Below, one piece after another: positions 53,251 through 61,961 of a stretch of 64,000 bases of DNA. How positions within the stretch are numbered: position 1 is the stretch's first letter; each line of letters opens with the position of its first letter. The notes under the pieces are model-generated. The model was not told the origin of the DNA and ran no database searches. It was given only the letters and a program-made list of their open reading frames with translations. The DNA comes from Gemmata massiliana. GTDB taxonomy: Bacteria; Planctomycetota; Planctomycetia; Gemmatales; Gemmataceae. The stretch covers positions 4,733,738 to 4,797,737 of the forward strand of contig NZ_LR593886.1 in NCBI RefSeq assembly GCF_901538265.1. Direction: 5' to 3'. The translations under genes and the position numbers were made by a program.

Positions 53251-54798
53251 ATGCCCAAGACGTTTATTTTCGAGGAACTCGACGACAGAACACGCGAGTA
53301 CCTGACCGCGGTCCGCGAAAACGAGGGCGGTGGGTCGCCGGGCGTGTTCGTCCACACCACCGACGCGCTCCCCGGGTGCGGCTGCATCGCGGGTCCGATC
53401 ATCATCATCACCACGTTATTGTTAACGCTCACGACGTGGCTCGGGATCATTTACAACGACCCCGTCGGGGTCGCGTTCCTGCAAACCGCTGGGTTGCTCG
53501 TTGGGAGCTGGCTCCTGTTCGCGAAGTTCCGCGGACGGGGCGCGAAGAGCGCCGGGACGTGGGTCTATGTCGACCCGCTGTTCATGTACGAGGCGTACCG
53601 CGAACAGGTCACCGTCACGCGCGTCGATGACGTGGTCGACGCGAACTACACGCACAATTACGACAGCAACGGGAACTACCAGAACAGTGTCGTGAACATC
53701 ATGCTGGGCGGGCGCCGGAGCGCATCGGTCACGCTCAAGCACGAGGGCCGCGCCGAGCACATGGTGACGTTCCTGAACTACTTGGCCTGGGCACGCAGCC
53801 CGGAGGGCGGGGCGCGCGGGGAGATCGAACCGGCCGACCTCGGTGGGCTGGCGCGGTACGTGGCCAAGAACGGCGACGAGCCGAAGGACGCAGAGGGGAA
53901 CGTCAACCTGCGGCTCATCGAACTCGACATCACCGAGGTGCCCGACGAACCCGCGCGCGAGGGGCACTCGCTGCCCGCACTGTTGCCCTACGTCTTCATT
54001 TTCCTCGGTAGCGTCATGTGCTTCGTGGTCATGGCGTTCGTCATCAACCCGGTGGTTCGGGACGACGCGCTCTACGACCTCGTAACGAAGGAAACGAGCC
54101 CACCGTCGCTGGAGCCGCGGTTCCTCCGGGCCTACCTCGTGGACTCGCGCAACACACTCCACCGCAAACAGGTGCTCGAAAAACTCGCGCGGTTCTACGA
54201 CCCAGCTATTACACACGTGCAGAAAAGCGCTGCGGACCGGCGGCTCGGTCAAGGCATGGCCGACGTGCTCAAGGGCCTCAGCACCGCCGATCAGCCGGTG
54301 GTATCGCTGCGAGTCACCGAAACGCGCTCGCCCGCAGGCAAAGCGGGCTCGAAGGGGACGCGCGAGAACGCGCTCCGCACGCAGTTCGCGGACGGGGTGA
54401 ACACCACATTCGCGGCGCAATCCTGGGGTCAGCCGATTCAGCTCCCGGCCGGGTTCGTGGCCACAGAAACGCTGGTACCGATCGGGCACCAACTGATCGC
54501 GTTCGTCGAACCGCCGGACGACGCGAAGGCGGTCCACTTCGACATCGCTTATGCGGTGGAAGACGTGGGCAACGACCGGTTTCAGGTCGTCGTGAACGTG
54601 ACGCTGCGGGCGAACATCGAAGACCCGGCCGAAGTGAGCGGTCAGTTCAAAGTGCCCGGAACGTTCACGGAGGTCGAACTCGACGGGAGCGGGAGCACTC
54701 GCATCAAAGACGAACTGATTCGGAACCTAATCAGTCCCCCAAATGTTATGGGGATTCTGGGCGGGGGAATGGTAGTTCCGCAGCCGGTCTTACCGTAA
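53251..54798 (+). CDS. Membrane protein of unknown function, three helices
   Basis: This encodes 515 residues from ATG 53251 (GGAGAGG upstream). Two helices lie near residues 45-95 (IIIITTLLLTLTTWLGIIYN, VGVAFLQTAGLLVGSWLLFA). A beta-rich domain follows (REQVTVTRVDDVVDANYTHN). A third helix lies at about 245-270 (LLPYVFIFLGSVMCFVVMAF). The C-terminal ~240 residues are soluble and beta-rich (DIAYAVEDVGNDRFQVVVNV, VPGTFTEVELDGSGSTRIKD). No family is recognised. It ends in a strong hairpin shared with the convergent CPBP gene. Confidence 0.8.
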   Translation: MPKTFIFEELDDRTREYLTAVRENEGGGSPGVFVHTTDALPGCGCIAGPIIIITTLLLTLTTWLGIIYNDPVGVAFLQTAGLLVGSWLLFAKFRGRGAKSAGTWVYVDPLFMYEAYREQVTVTRVDDVVDANYTHNYDSNGNYQNSVVNIMLGGRRSASVTLKHEGRAEHMVTFLNYLAWARSPEGGARGEIEPADLGGLARYVAKNGDEPKDAEGNVNLRLIELDITEVPDEPAREGHSLPALLPYVFIFLGSVMCFVVMAFVINPVVRDDALYDLVTKETSPPSLEPRFLRAYLVDSRNTLHRKQVLEKLARFYDPAITHVQKSAADRRLGQGMADVLKGLSTADQPVVSLRVTETRSPAGKAGSKGTRENALRTQFADGVNTTFAAQSWGQPIQLPAGFVATETLVPIGHQLIAFVEPPDDAKAVHFDIAYAVEDVGNDRFQVVVNVTLRANIEDPAEVSGQFKVPGTFTEVELDGSGSTRIKDELIRNLISPPNVMGILGGGMVVPQPVLP

Positions 54799-54811
54799 GC
54801 GACATGGCGAA

Positions 54812-54870
54812 CGAACGGCGTGAGCCGGCTGGTAGGAGTCGTGCTCCTACCAGCCGGCTCACGCCGTTCG
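54812..54870. terminator. 27-bp perfect hairpin between convergent genes
   Basis: Arms 54812-54838 and 54844-54870 match perfectly over 27 bp with a 5-base loop. The outer arm contains AGCCGGCTCACGCC. It lies 14 bases past one stop (54798) and 19 past the other (54889), so it can act as a two-way terminator. The arm motif recurs at 40498-40565 and partly at 26542-26595. Confidence 0.8.
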
Positions 54871-54888
54871 CCTCGAGACAGCAGTTCG

Positions 54889-55605
54889 TTACACGACAAC
54901 AACGCCTACCAACACGTCGTAGCCCGCGTGGGCACCGACCGCGATCCCAAACCCGCGTGTCACAAACAAGAGGGTGAAATACAGCCCGGCGGTGGTGCGG
55001 AACACGAAGTAGTCGGCCCGCATCGGTTCCCCGTAAGGGCCGATGTGGTGCGCTGCGGCAAAAGCCGCTGCTGCCGCAAACGCAGCCACCGGGATGGCCA
55101 CCATCCCCGGAATCCCGATCACACGCAACACGAGTACCAGTCCGCCGAACAAACCGAGACGGAACAGCACTTCTTCGTAAATGCCCGCACCGATGAACGT
55201 GAGGATCTGAGCAGCGGGGGCCGTGCGGACGGTGATCTGGAGCTTGATCCCGAGGCCGTCGATGATCGGCCTGAAGTTCCGGCTGAATTGCCACAACACG
55301 ACCGCGAACAGCACGCTCTCGAACGCCATCCCGAACCACGCCGTCACCGGGTCTTCCGGGCGGTCGGCCCAGCGCCACCAGCTCCAGATGAGCATCACGC
55401 CCAGCACGATCGCCGGCGCAATCAGAACGTGGCCCGCACCGAAGACTTCCAGTGCCCAGCGGAACCACGCATCAGCTCCATTACGGAACCGGGCCGCCTG
55501 GTCGCCGCCTAGCCAGAACAGCCCGCCTTCGTAAGCCGCCAGGAGCGGGAGGAGGAACAGGAAACACACCCACGGGTGGCGCGTTGCCAGGAGGTAGGAC
55601 TTCAT
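54889..55605 (-). CDS. CPBP-family intramembrane metalloprotease
   Basis: This encodes 238 residues with about six to eight membrane helices. The family motifs are EEVLFRLGLFGG (EExxxR) near residue 145, FAAAHHIGPYGEPM (HxxxG-like region) and IAVGAHAGYDVLVG. CAAX-like CPBP proteases cleave membrane proteins and are used for processing, immunity to bacteriocins or protein maturation; the substrate here is unknown. It is convergent with the membrane-protein gene and shares its terminator. Confidence 0.88.
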   Translation of the reverse strand: MKSYLLATRHPWVCFLFLLPLLAAYEGGLFWLGGDQAARFRNGADAWFRWALEVFGAGHVLIAPAIVLGVMLIWSWWRWADRPEDPVTAWFGMAFESVLFAVVLWQFSRNFRPIIDGLGIKLQITVRTAPAAQILTFIGAGIYEEVLFRLGLFGGLVLVLRVIGIPGMVAIPVAAFAAAAAFAAAHHIGPYGEPMRADYFVFRTTAGLYFTLLFVTRGFGIAVGAHAGYDVLVGVVVV

Positions 55606-55708
55606 GAATTGGAGGGCCGAAGTCCGGTGCCGTGAAACGGGTACCGGGGCGGACCATCGGGTGAGCGACGGTTCCGGCCCCCGGCTCCTGCTTACCGTCG
55701 TCGGACTT

Positions 55709-57163
55709 CTAGACCAAATCGGGGTACCGGCTCCCCAGAAGTTCTCGGCGCCGTGCCGCGGGGACTGCTTTCACGATGCTGCCGTGGTCCGCGGCGGACA
55801 AGTCCAGGTGCTCGACGCGGGGAAGCATCCCGCCCTCGGCGTCCGTTAGAACCGCGACGACCGGGCGCCCCGGCGTGCGCGGATCGAGTCGGTTCGGGTG
55901 GTTCGCGACGACGAACGCGACCCGCCCGTCGGTGAGTTCGACCACCGTGTTCACCGGGTAGTACGACAGGTTCAGCAGGTACTCGGCGAAATCACGGTCC
56001 ACCTCGCCCTGTTCGGCCGCCATGAGCACTTCGGTGAGTGCGGCACGCGGATCGGCTGCCGAGCGGTGTGGGCGGTCCTCGTTCAGCGCCGCGTACACGT
56101 CCGCAACCCGGAGCAGGCGCCCGAGAGGGGGCACTTGCGACCCGGCAAGCCCGCCCGGGTACCCGGTCCCGTCCGCGCGCTCGTGGTGCGTCGCGATGGC
56201 CGCGGCGAGCGGGCCGGCGAGGTTCGGGAAGCGCCAGAGCAGCAGTTCTGCCCCGAGTTTCGGGTGTGCTTCCAGTACGCGGCGCTCGTCCGCAGTGAGC
56301 GGGTCCGTTTTCATCAGGAGCGCGGAGGGCACGGTCACCATTCCGCAATCCATGATGAGTGCTGCGACCACCGGTGCGAGTGGCCGTGCGGCCCATTCGT
56401 AGTCGAAGGGCACGACCCGGGCGATCACCTGCGCGACGTTGATCGCATGCGCCGCGACGAACCGGGCCGGCACCGGGAATGCAACGGTCCCACCGGGGCC
56501 GTGAGCCGAATCGACTGGCGCGGACACGAACCGGATCGGCTTCGCCAAACGCGCGTCTTCGAGGATCTCTTCCGCGAGCGCGGCGACCGTTTCCAGTGTG
56601 GTCGGTAGGTTGCAGTGGATCGAGGCGAAGAACCCGGCGAGCCGGTCGATGCGTTCAACGTCCGTTCGGCGCTGCTTCAGGATTCGCTCCTGGACCGCGA
56701 GTCGGTCCATGACGACCCCGACCAACCCGGTCAGCCCCTCGCACATCTTGAGTTGCGCGCCGGCCGAATCCGGGAACGCCTGGGCGAGTCGCACGATCGA
56801 ATCGAGCACCCCGACCGTTTCCCGGTGGTAGTCCACCAGTGCGTCCGGCTTCCCTGCACTCGCGAACGCCACGAACAGCGGGTCGTCGGTGAACTTCCGC
56901 TGGCGATCGAGTAGTTCCTTGGTCCGCGCGAGGAGCCGTTGAGCGCGTTCCGTGAATTGCAGTTGTTGCGGGCGCGGTTTGACGATGGCTTCCGGTTCGC
57001 TGCCCGCGATGCGCTTGAGGGACATCCGGAACGTTTCGGCCTCGGAAACGACCGAGGTGCTGTCCGCGTCGACCGGGAAGGCATCCGGAATCAGTTGCGG
57101 GGTCGCGTCGAGCCGTTGCCGGAACGCGGAAATTCGATCGAGCAGACCTCGCGTATCGCTCAC
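55709..57163 (-). CDS. HD-GYP-like protein with degenerate metal site
   Basis: This encodes 484 residues from GTG 57163, 7 bases after GGGGAG. The first ~230 residues are helical with no known domain. The C-terminal part follows the HD-GYP order: AALIMDCGMVTVPSALLMKT, LEAHPKLGAELLLWRFP, THHERADGTGYPGGLAGSQV and RLLRVADVYAALNEDRPHR. The first block should read HDIGK but is MDCGM: the metal-binding His and the conserved Lys are both lost, while the HHE-DGTGYP signature is kept. It may bind rather than hydrolyse cyclic-di-GMP, or bind another ligand; this is inference. It follows the ExbB-ExbD genes on the same strand. Confidence 0.85.
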   Translation of the reverse strand: MSDTRGLLDRISAFRQRLDATPQLIPDAFPVDADSTSVVSEAETFRMSLKRIAGSEPEAIVKPRPQQLQFTERAQRLLARTKELLDRQRKFTDDPLFVAFASAGKPDALVDYHRETVGVLDSIVRLAQAFPDSAGAQLKMCEGLTGLVGVVMDRLAVQERILKQRRTDVERIDRLAGFFASIHCNLPTTLETVAALAEEILEDARLAKPIRFVSAPVDSAHGPGGTVAFPVPARFVAAHAINVAQVIARVVPFDYEWAARPLAPVVAALIMDCGMVTVPSALLMKTDPLTADERRVLEAHPKLGAELLLWRFPNLAGPLAAAIATHHERADGTGYPGGLAGSQVPPLGRLLRVADVYAALNEDRPHRSAADPRAALTEVLMAAEQGEVDRDFAEYLLNLSYYPVNTVVELTDGRVAFVVANHPNRLDPRTPGRPVVAVLTDAEGGMLPRVEHLDLSAADHGSIVKAVPAARRRELLGSRYPDLV

Positions 57164-57343
57164 GGCACTTCTCCCCGGTCGCGCCACCACGGGAACCGAC
57201 TTTCAGGGCCGGTTCCGTTCCCCCATCGCTTGTAGTCGACCAGACGGGGCAGGGGACTTGAGGCGATTTTGCCGATTGTGCTGGTACGAAGCGTGAAGTT
57301 GGGCGAACTGCGCGACGGCTCGAAGATAGGTAACTGAAAAAGC

Positions 57344-57961
57344 TTACTTCCGCTGGTTGTTGATGATGTTGTGGACCTTGTTGCCCTTCGCGGCGTCGAG
57401 GATCGCGGTTTCGACACCCCAGGGAACGTCTTTGTCGATGTCGAGGAGCATTTCTTTCCGCGTGGTTGTGTTGATGATGTTCTGCATTTCGGTAAAGACC
57501 TGATCCTGCGTTACCTCCTTACCTTCGATCTTGATAACCGGGCGCTCGCCGTCCATCTTCACGACCACTTTGAAGATCCGGTCTTTGATGTCCTTGAAGT
57601 CGATTTTTTGCGGCGCGCCCTTCTCGTCGGCCGTATCCGGCGGTACGTCGAGCGCGCGCTCGATTGAAGCGTAGGTAATGGTGAGGATGAAGAAGATGAG
57701 CAGCACGAGACACACGTCGATCAGCGGGTTCATGTCGAGGTGCGTGTCGTCGGCCACCTCCGGTGGGGGCGGGTCGATGTACTCGGCCGCTTCCGCGAAC
57801 GTGGGGTGAACCTCGATCGCGCGCCACGTCGCGTCGGTCGGCCCCTTCACTTCGTCGGTGGGGAGGAAGTTCCCGTCACGCAGCCCGGTGAGCACCTCTA
57901 CCGCGGTCGGTAGGGCGAGCACCTCTGGAGAACCTTCCTTGCGCACGTACCACGCGCTCAT
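57344..57961 (-). CDS. ExbD/TolR-family protein with N-terminal GYF-like domain (copy 2)
   Basis: This encodes 205 residues. Residues 1-65 (MSAWYVRKEGSPEVLALPTA, VEVLTGLRDGNFLPTDEVKG) look like a GYF_2 domain, which is not usual on ExbD. The membrane helix follows with the essential Asp in LDMNPLIDVCLVLLIFFILT (Asp of PLID). The periplasmic domain closes with MQNIINTTTRKEMLLDIDK. ExbD works with ExbB as a proton-driven motor. The ATGA overlap with the upstream exbD means translational coupling. Confidence 0.88.
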   Translation of the reverse strand: MSAWYVRKEGSPEVLALPTAVEVLTGLRDGNFLPTDEVKGPTDATWRAIEVHPTFAEAAEYIDPPPPEVADDTHLDMNPLIDVCLVLLIFFILTITYASIERALDVPPDTADEKGAPQKIDFKDIKDRIFKVVVKMDGERPVIKIEGKEVTQDQVFTEMQNIINTTTRKEMLLDIDKDVPWGVETAILDAAKGNKVHNIINNQRK

Positions 57962-58737
57962 TTTTCGGGTGCCTCAACGACGGTTGCGACGGTGGAGTTG
58001 ATGATGCCCTTTTTGCGCAGCGGTTCGAGTTCGCGCCGCAACTCGTAGACGCGCTCGCGCGGCAGATCCTTGCGGCACGCGATGCGCACCTCGGGGGGGC
58101 GCGTGACGCCGATGAGAACCTCGTTCAGTGCCTTGAGTGCCTCTTCCGGGGTGCGTAACTGGTCGTGGCTCGGTTTAGGGGCCACGTTGCCGACGCGAAC
58201 CGCGTAGTACACGTCCTCGGTGTTGAGTTTCTCGATGGTGATGGTGACCGCGTCCGGGTCACTGGTGAGTTGGCCCGCGTACTTCATTTCCGGGACATCT
58301 ACGGGGGCGAGCGCGCCGGCCGCCTGGATCATGATGAAGAAGACGAGAAGCACCATGCTGATGTCGATGAGCGGGATCATGTCGACTTCGTCATCGTCTT
58401 CCGGTCGCCGGATACGCTCTCCCGGCTCCGGGTCCGGGAGTTCGACCGGGGCGGGTTCTGCGGGTAGTGCGCTCGCGGGTGCTTGCTCGTCCGCGTCGGG
58501 GATCGCGAGCGGAGCAGGAGCGGCGGTCGCGGGGGACGGGCGCGCGAGGTAGTCGGCGAGCAGGTCGTAATCGCTGATCGCGACCCACGCCGTCGTGGTG
58601 CCGGCCGGGCGCACCTTGTCGGTACGCGAGAGCCGGCCCTGTTGTGTCCAGTCGGCGACGACGTTGTACGGCACGGCCTTGTAGACCGTGTTCGCGGCGA
58701 CGAACCACACGTCGAACGCCTTCGGAATCGCGGCCAT
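57958..58737 (-). CDS. ExbD/TolR-family protein with N-terminal GYF-like domain (copy 1)
   Basis: This encodes 259 residues from ATG 58737 (TTG 58752 is the longer option). The N-terminal ~70 residues (FDVWFVAANTVYKAVPYNVV, ADWTQQGRLSRTDKVRPAGT) again resemble GYF_2. A Pro/Ala linker leads to the membrane segment DMIPLIDISMVLLVFFIM with the essential Asp, then a periplasmic domain (TITIEKLNTEDVYYAVRVGN). It overlaps the second exbD by ATGA. The two ExbD proteins probably form a heteromeric unit with the ExbB-like protein upstream. Confidence 0.88.
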   Translation of the reverse strand: MAAIPKAFDVWFVAANTVYKAVPYNVVADWTQQGRLSRTDKVRPAGTTTAWVAISDYDLLADYLARPSPATAAPAPLAIPDADEQAPASALPAEPAPVELPDPEPGERIRRPEDDDEVDMIPLIDISMVLLVFFIMIQAAGALAPVDVPEMKYAGQLTSDPDAVTITIEKLNTEDVYYAVRVGNVAPKPSHDQLRTPEEALKALNEVLIGVTRPPEVRIACRKDLPRERVYELRRELEPLRKKGIINSTVATVVEAPEK

Positions 58738-58865
58738 TGGCGGAACTCGCAAGTGATCTCGGGGCCGCGGGCGATCCGCCCACGGAAGTGCGGCAAGGCT
58801 CGCCGCACCAGGAACACTTCATCGGGTATAACGTGGCGTGATCGACGGGCGTTGGTTCTGGAGCT

Positions 58866-59594
58866 TCAATCTGCGCGTGCTTTGCGCTTCCGGCGGGCGC
58901 GGTCGTCTTCGTCCTCGTCCTCCGCGTCTTCTTTCTCGGGCTGGTCGAGCAGCTTCGGGTCTTTCTTGTAGTTGGTGACGAGTGTGATGAGCTTCTGCGA
59001 CGAGGCTTTTACGCGGATCTCGAACTTCGCGATCCAGTCCTTGAACAGCACGTGGCTGAACACGAGCGGGATCGCGGTGAACAGCCCGAGCGCGGTCGCA
59101 AACAGCGCGAGGCCGATCTTGGAGGCGTGCCCGCCGATCTCCTTCGCCTTTCCGCTGGACGCGCCCTCACCGATCGCATTGAACGTGTTAATCATCGAGA
59201 TGACGGTGAAGAACAGCCCCACCATCGTTGCGATCTTCGCGATCGCGAGAATCGGCGCGAGTAGGAAGTGGAGCCGCGGGACGATTTCCAGTTCGTTTTC
59301 GTTCGCCATGCTCCGACGCATAGCCGCTGCGCCCTGGTCAGAGGCTTCCAGACCGGCAATGAACAAGCGGCTCGGGATCAGCCCCTTTTCTTCTCTGCAC
59401 AAACTCACCGCAGCCTTGACGCCGCCCTTTCGCAGCGTCTGCTGGAACAGCGGCAGGAAGTCGTCCATGTCCGTGTTCGCGGTGTTGTTCAGCAGCAGGC
59501 GCCAGATGACCAGCGCCGCTGCGATCAGCGACATGATCACGAGCGGGATGGAGAAGTACCACTCTTTGATGAAGAAATCGTAAACCGCGTTCAT
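58866..59594 (-). CDS. ExbB/TolQ/MotA-family proton channel protein
   Basis: This encodes 242 residues. Three membrane segments are visible: WYFSIPLVIMSLIAAALVIW at the N-terminus, LAPILAIAKIATMVGLFFTV, and IGLALFATALGLFTAIPLVF. These match the ExbB/TolQ fold, whose polar residues in the last two helices conduct protons. The C-terminus is long, acidic then basic (EKEDAEDEDEDDRARRKRKA). With the two ExbD genes downstream it forms a motor energising transport or envelope processes. Which partner it drives is not readable; no TonB-like gene is near. Confidence 0.9.
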   Translation of the reverse strand: MNAVYDFFIKEWYFSIPLVIMSLIAAALVIWRLLLNNTANTDMDDFLPLFQQTLRKGGVKAAVSLCREEKGLIPSRLFIAGLEASDQGAAAMRRSMANENELEIVPRLHFLLAPILAIAKIATMVGLFFTVISMINTFNAIGEGASSGKAKEIGGHASKIGLALFATALGLFTAIPLVFSHVLFKDWIAKFEIRVKASSQKLITLVTNYKKDPKLLDQPEKEDAEDEDEDDRARRKRKARAD

Positions 59595-59672
59595 GCGGGT
59601 GCTTCCCAGGGTGCGCGCGATGTGAGGTACTTCTAGAATTATCGGCGACGGGTGGGGGCTTCAACAAGTGTT

Positions 59673-59749
59673 TCGTGCGACCGCCCCCGGAGGGCGCGCC
59701 GCCGGCGCGGGTTGCGCTGGTGGTGCGCCGCCGGGGGCGGTGGTGCGAG
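59673..59749 (-). terminator. GC-rich hairpin after the EF-G gene
   Basis: ACCGCCCCCGG at 59680-59690 pairs with CCGGGGGCGGT at 59731-59741, with flanking partial pairing and smaller inner stems. It lies 12 bases past the stop of the minus-strand gene at 59761. Confidence 0.5.
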
Positions 59750-59760
59750 ACCCGTTTTTG

Positions 59761-61905
59761 TTACTCGTCTTCAACGTCCTTGAGCTGTGCCCGACTCACG
59801 ATCTGCTGTTGCACGTTCGCGGGCACCATTTCGTAGTGGCTCAGTTCCATTGCGTATGACCCCTGACCCTGGGTCATGCCGCCCAGTTGCGCCGCATACC
59901 GGGCCACCTCGGAGAGCGGCGCCCGCGCGTAAATGACGGTCATGTCACCGGGCAGACTGTCCTGGTTCTCGACGTGTGCCCGCTTTGTTGGTAGGTCGCC
60001 CAGTACGGCTCCGGTGTATTTGGTCGGGACCGTGATTTCGAGTTTCACGATCGGTTCGAGCAGCGACGGCCGGGCGGTCATGAACGCCTTCTTGAAGGCG
60101 TGGCGCGCGGCCGTCTTGAACGCGGCTTCCGACGAGTCCACGTCGTGGTACTTACCGAAGTGGACCTCCACGGCGCAGTCCTGGATGCGGTACCCGGCCA
60201 GCACCCCGCGCTCCAGCATCTCCTTGCACCCCTTCTCGATCGCGGGGAGGAAGTTGTTCGGGATCGATCCGCCGACGGTGTGGTCGATGAACGCGAAGTT
60301 GAACACGGGGTCGTAGTGGACGCTCCGGAGCTTCTCGAACCGGCTCTTGTTCGCGAACTCGGTCTCGCACTGGGCTTGGTCCTTGATCTCGCGCGCCAGC
60401 GGGTAGATGCGCATGTGGACCTCGGCGAACTGCCCGCGTCCGCCGGTCTGCTTCTTGTGCTTGTGATCTCCCGCCCCGTCGCCGTTGATCGTCTCGCGGT
60501 ACGGGATCTTGGGATCCTTCGCGTTCACCTCGACGCCGAACCGGGCCTTGAGGCGCTCGCGGATGATGTCCAGGTGCAGTTGGCTCACGCCGCTGATGAC
60601 GAGTTCGTGCGTCTGGGCGTCGTGCGTGACCTTTACGGTCGGGTCTTCGGCCGCGAGTTTGTGCAGCCCGACGGAAATCTTCTGCTCGTCCCCGCGCGTC
60701 TTAGGTTCGATCGCCAGCCCGAACATCGGCGTGGGGAAGTGCGGGAGCGGGATCTTCGGCGCGTGGTTCGTGTACGCGATCGTGTCGCCAATCTCCAGTC
60801 CCTCGACTTTGGCGATGGCGACAATGTCGCCCGGCCCGGCCTCGTGAACCTGCGTGGTCGTTTTGCCCTGGGCTTCGAGCAGGTGCCCGACGCGGAGCGT
60901 TTGTCCGCTGCGCAGGTTCACGACGTTGTGGTTGTGCTGGAGCTTTCCGGCGAGCACGCGGACGAAACTCAGGTGCCCGACGAACTTGTCGTTAACCACC
61001 TTGAACACCTGTGCGACGAACTCTTCCTGCTCGGTCGGTTCGAGCTGGTGTGCGGACCCGTTCGACCCGACCTGCAACCCTTCGAGGCGCTTACGCGAGA
61101 ACGCCGGCGAGAGTCCGTAGCGGCTGAGCGCGTCGAGCAGCTCCTTGACGCCCTTGTCCTTCTTCGCGGACGCGCAGAAGATCGGAATCAGCGTGCCCGT
61201 GTCCATCGCCCGGGTGATGTCGGCCTCCAGTTCCGCCAGCGTGACCTTACCCTCGCTCAAATACTTTTCGAGCAGCGCTTCATCAGACTCGACGACCGCT
61301 TCGATGAGCTGGCTCCGGGCTGAACCGGCATCGACCGGCAGGGACGGCGGGAGGATTTGCCGCGGGTCGAGTAGACAGTAGATCTCGCGCATTCCGGGAC
61401 CGGTCCGGTCCGGCACGTTGAACAGCACGCAGTTCTTCCCGAACGCGGCCTGGATGGTATCGACCAGCCCGGGCAAATCGACGTTGTCGGCGTCGAGCTT
61501 GTTGATGACGATCGCCCGCGACAGGCCCAGCGTGGTCGCTTCCTGGAACATCTTCCGCGTGTTCATCTCCACGCCGTTAACGGCCGAGATGACGATCACT
61601 GCCGTTTCAACGGCCGCGAGCGCTTCGAGCGCGGCGCCGATGAAGTCCGGTGAGCCGGGGGCGTCCAGGATGTTGAGGTGTTTGCCGTCGTGATCGGCGT
61701 GGAGGACGTGGGTGTCGATGGAGAAGTGGTGCTTGTGTTCTTCGTCGTCGGCGTCCGCGACCGATGTCCCGTCGTCCACGCTCCCGAGTCGGTCGACCGC
61801 GTGGGCGTCGAAGAGGAGGGCATCGGCCAGGCTGGACTTGCCCGCGGCGCGGTGCCCGACGAGTGCAATGTCCCTTACGTTTTCCACCACATGTTTTACG
61901 GCCAT
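59761..61905 (-). CDS. Elongation factor G paralogue (EF-G family)
   Basis: This encodes 714 residues. The GTPase motifs are GHRAAGKSSL (G1, about 17-26), DAPGSPDFIGAAL (G3) and INKLDADN (G4). The G2 region and domains II-V follow (LSFVRVLAGKLQHNHNVVNL; RGQFAEVHMRIYPLARE; PNNFLPAIEKGCKEMLERGV). It differs from the housekeeping FusA in its G1 text (normally HIDAGKTT) and is one of the EF-G-like paralogues found in planctomycetes. Ribosomal translocation or recycling is likely, but the exact step is not shown. hisA lies 56 bases upstream. Confidence 0.9.
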   Translation of the reverse strand: MAVKHVVENVRDIALVGHRAAGKSSLADALLFDAHAVDRLGSVDDGTSVADADDEEHKHHFSIDTHVLHADHDGKHLNILDAPGSPDFIGAALEALAAVETAVIVISAVNGVEMNTRKMFQEATTLGLSRAIVINKLDADNVDLPGLVDTIQAAFGKNCVLFNVPDRTGPGMREIYCLLDPRQILPPSLPVDAGSARSQLIEAVVESDEALLEKYLSEGKVTLAELEADITRAMDTGTLIPIFCASAKKDKGVKELLDALSRYGLSPAFSRKRLEGLQVGSNGSAHQLEPTEQEEFVAQVFKVVNDKFVGHLSFVRVLAGKLQHNHNVVNLRSGQTLRVGHLLEAQGKTTTQVHEAGPGDIVAIAKVEGLEIGDTIAYTNHAPKIPLPHFPTPMFGLAIEPKTRGDEQKISVGLHKLAAEDPTVKVTHDAQTHELVISGVSQLHLDIIRERLKARFGVEVNAKDPKIPYRETINGDGAGDHKHKKQTGGRGQFAEVHMRIYPLAREIKDQAQCETEFANKSRFEKLRSVHYDPVFNFAFIDHTVGGSIPNNFLPAIEKGCKEMLERGVLAGYRIQDCAVEVHFGKYHDVDSSEAAFKTAARHAFKKAFMTARPSLLEPIVKLEITVPTKYTGAVLGDLPTKRAHVENQDSLPGDMTVIYARAPLSEVARYAAQLGGMTQGQGSYAMELSHYEMVPANVQQQIVSRAQLKDVEDE

Positions 61906-61961
61906 GACGTGAACTCCAATCGGAGAGGGGAGGAGAACACTGGCGCGTTAAGTGGTCGCCT

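Noticed and set aside
60100-61323. 407-codon + strand frame opposite the EF-G gene
   Set aside because: Antisense shadow of a conserved GTPase.
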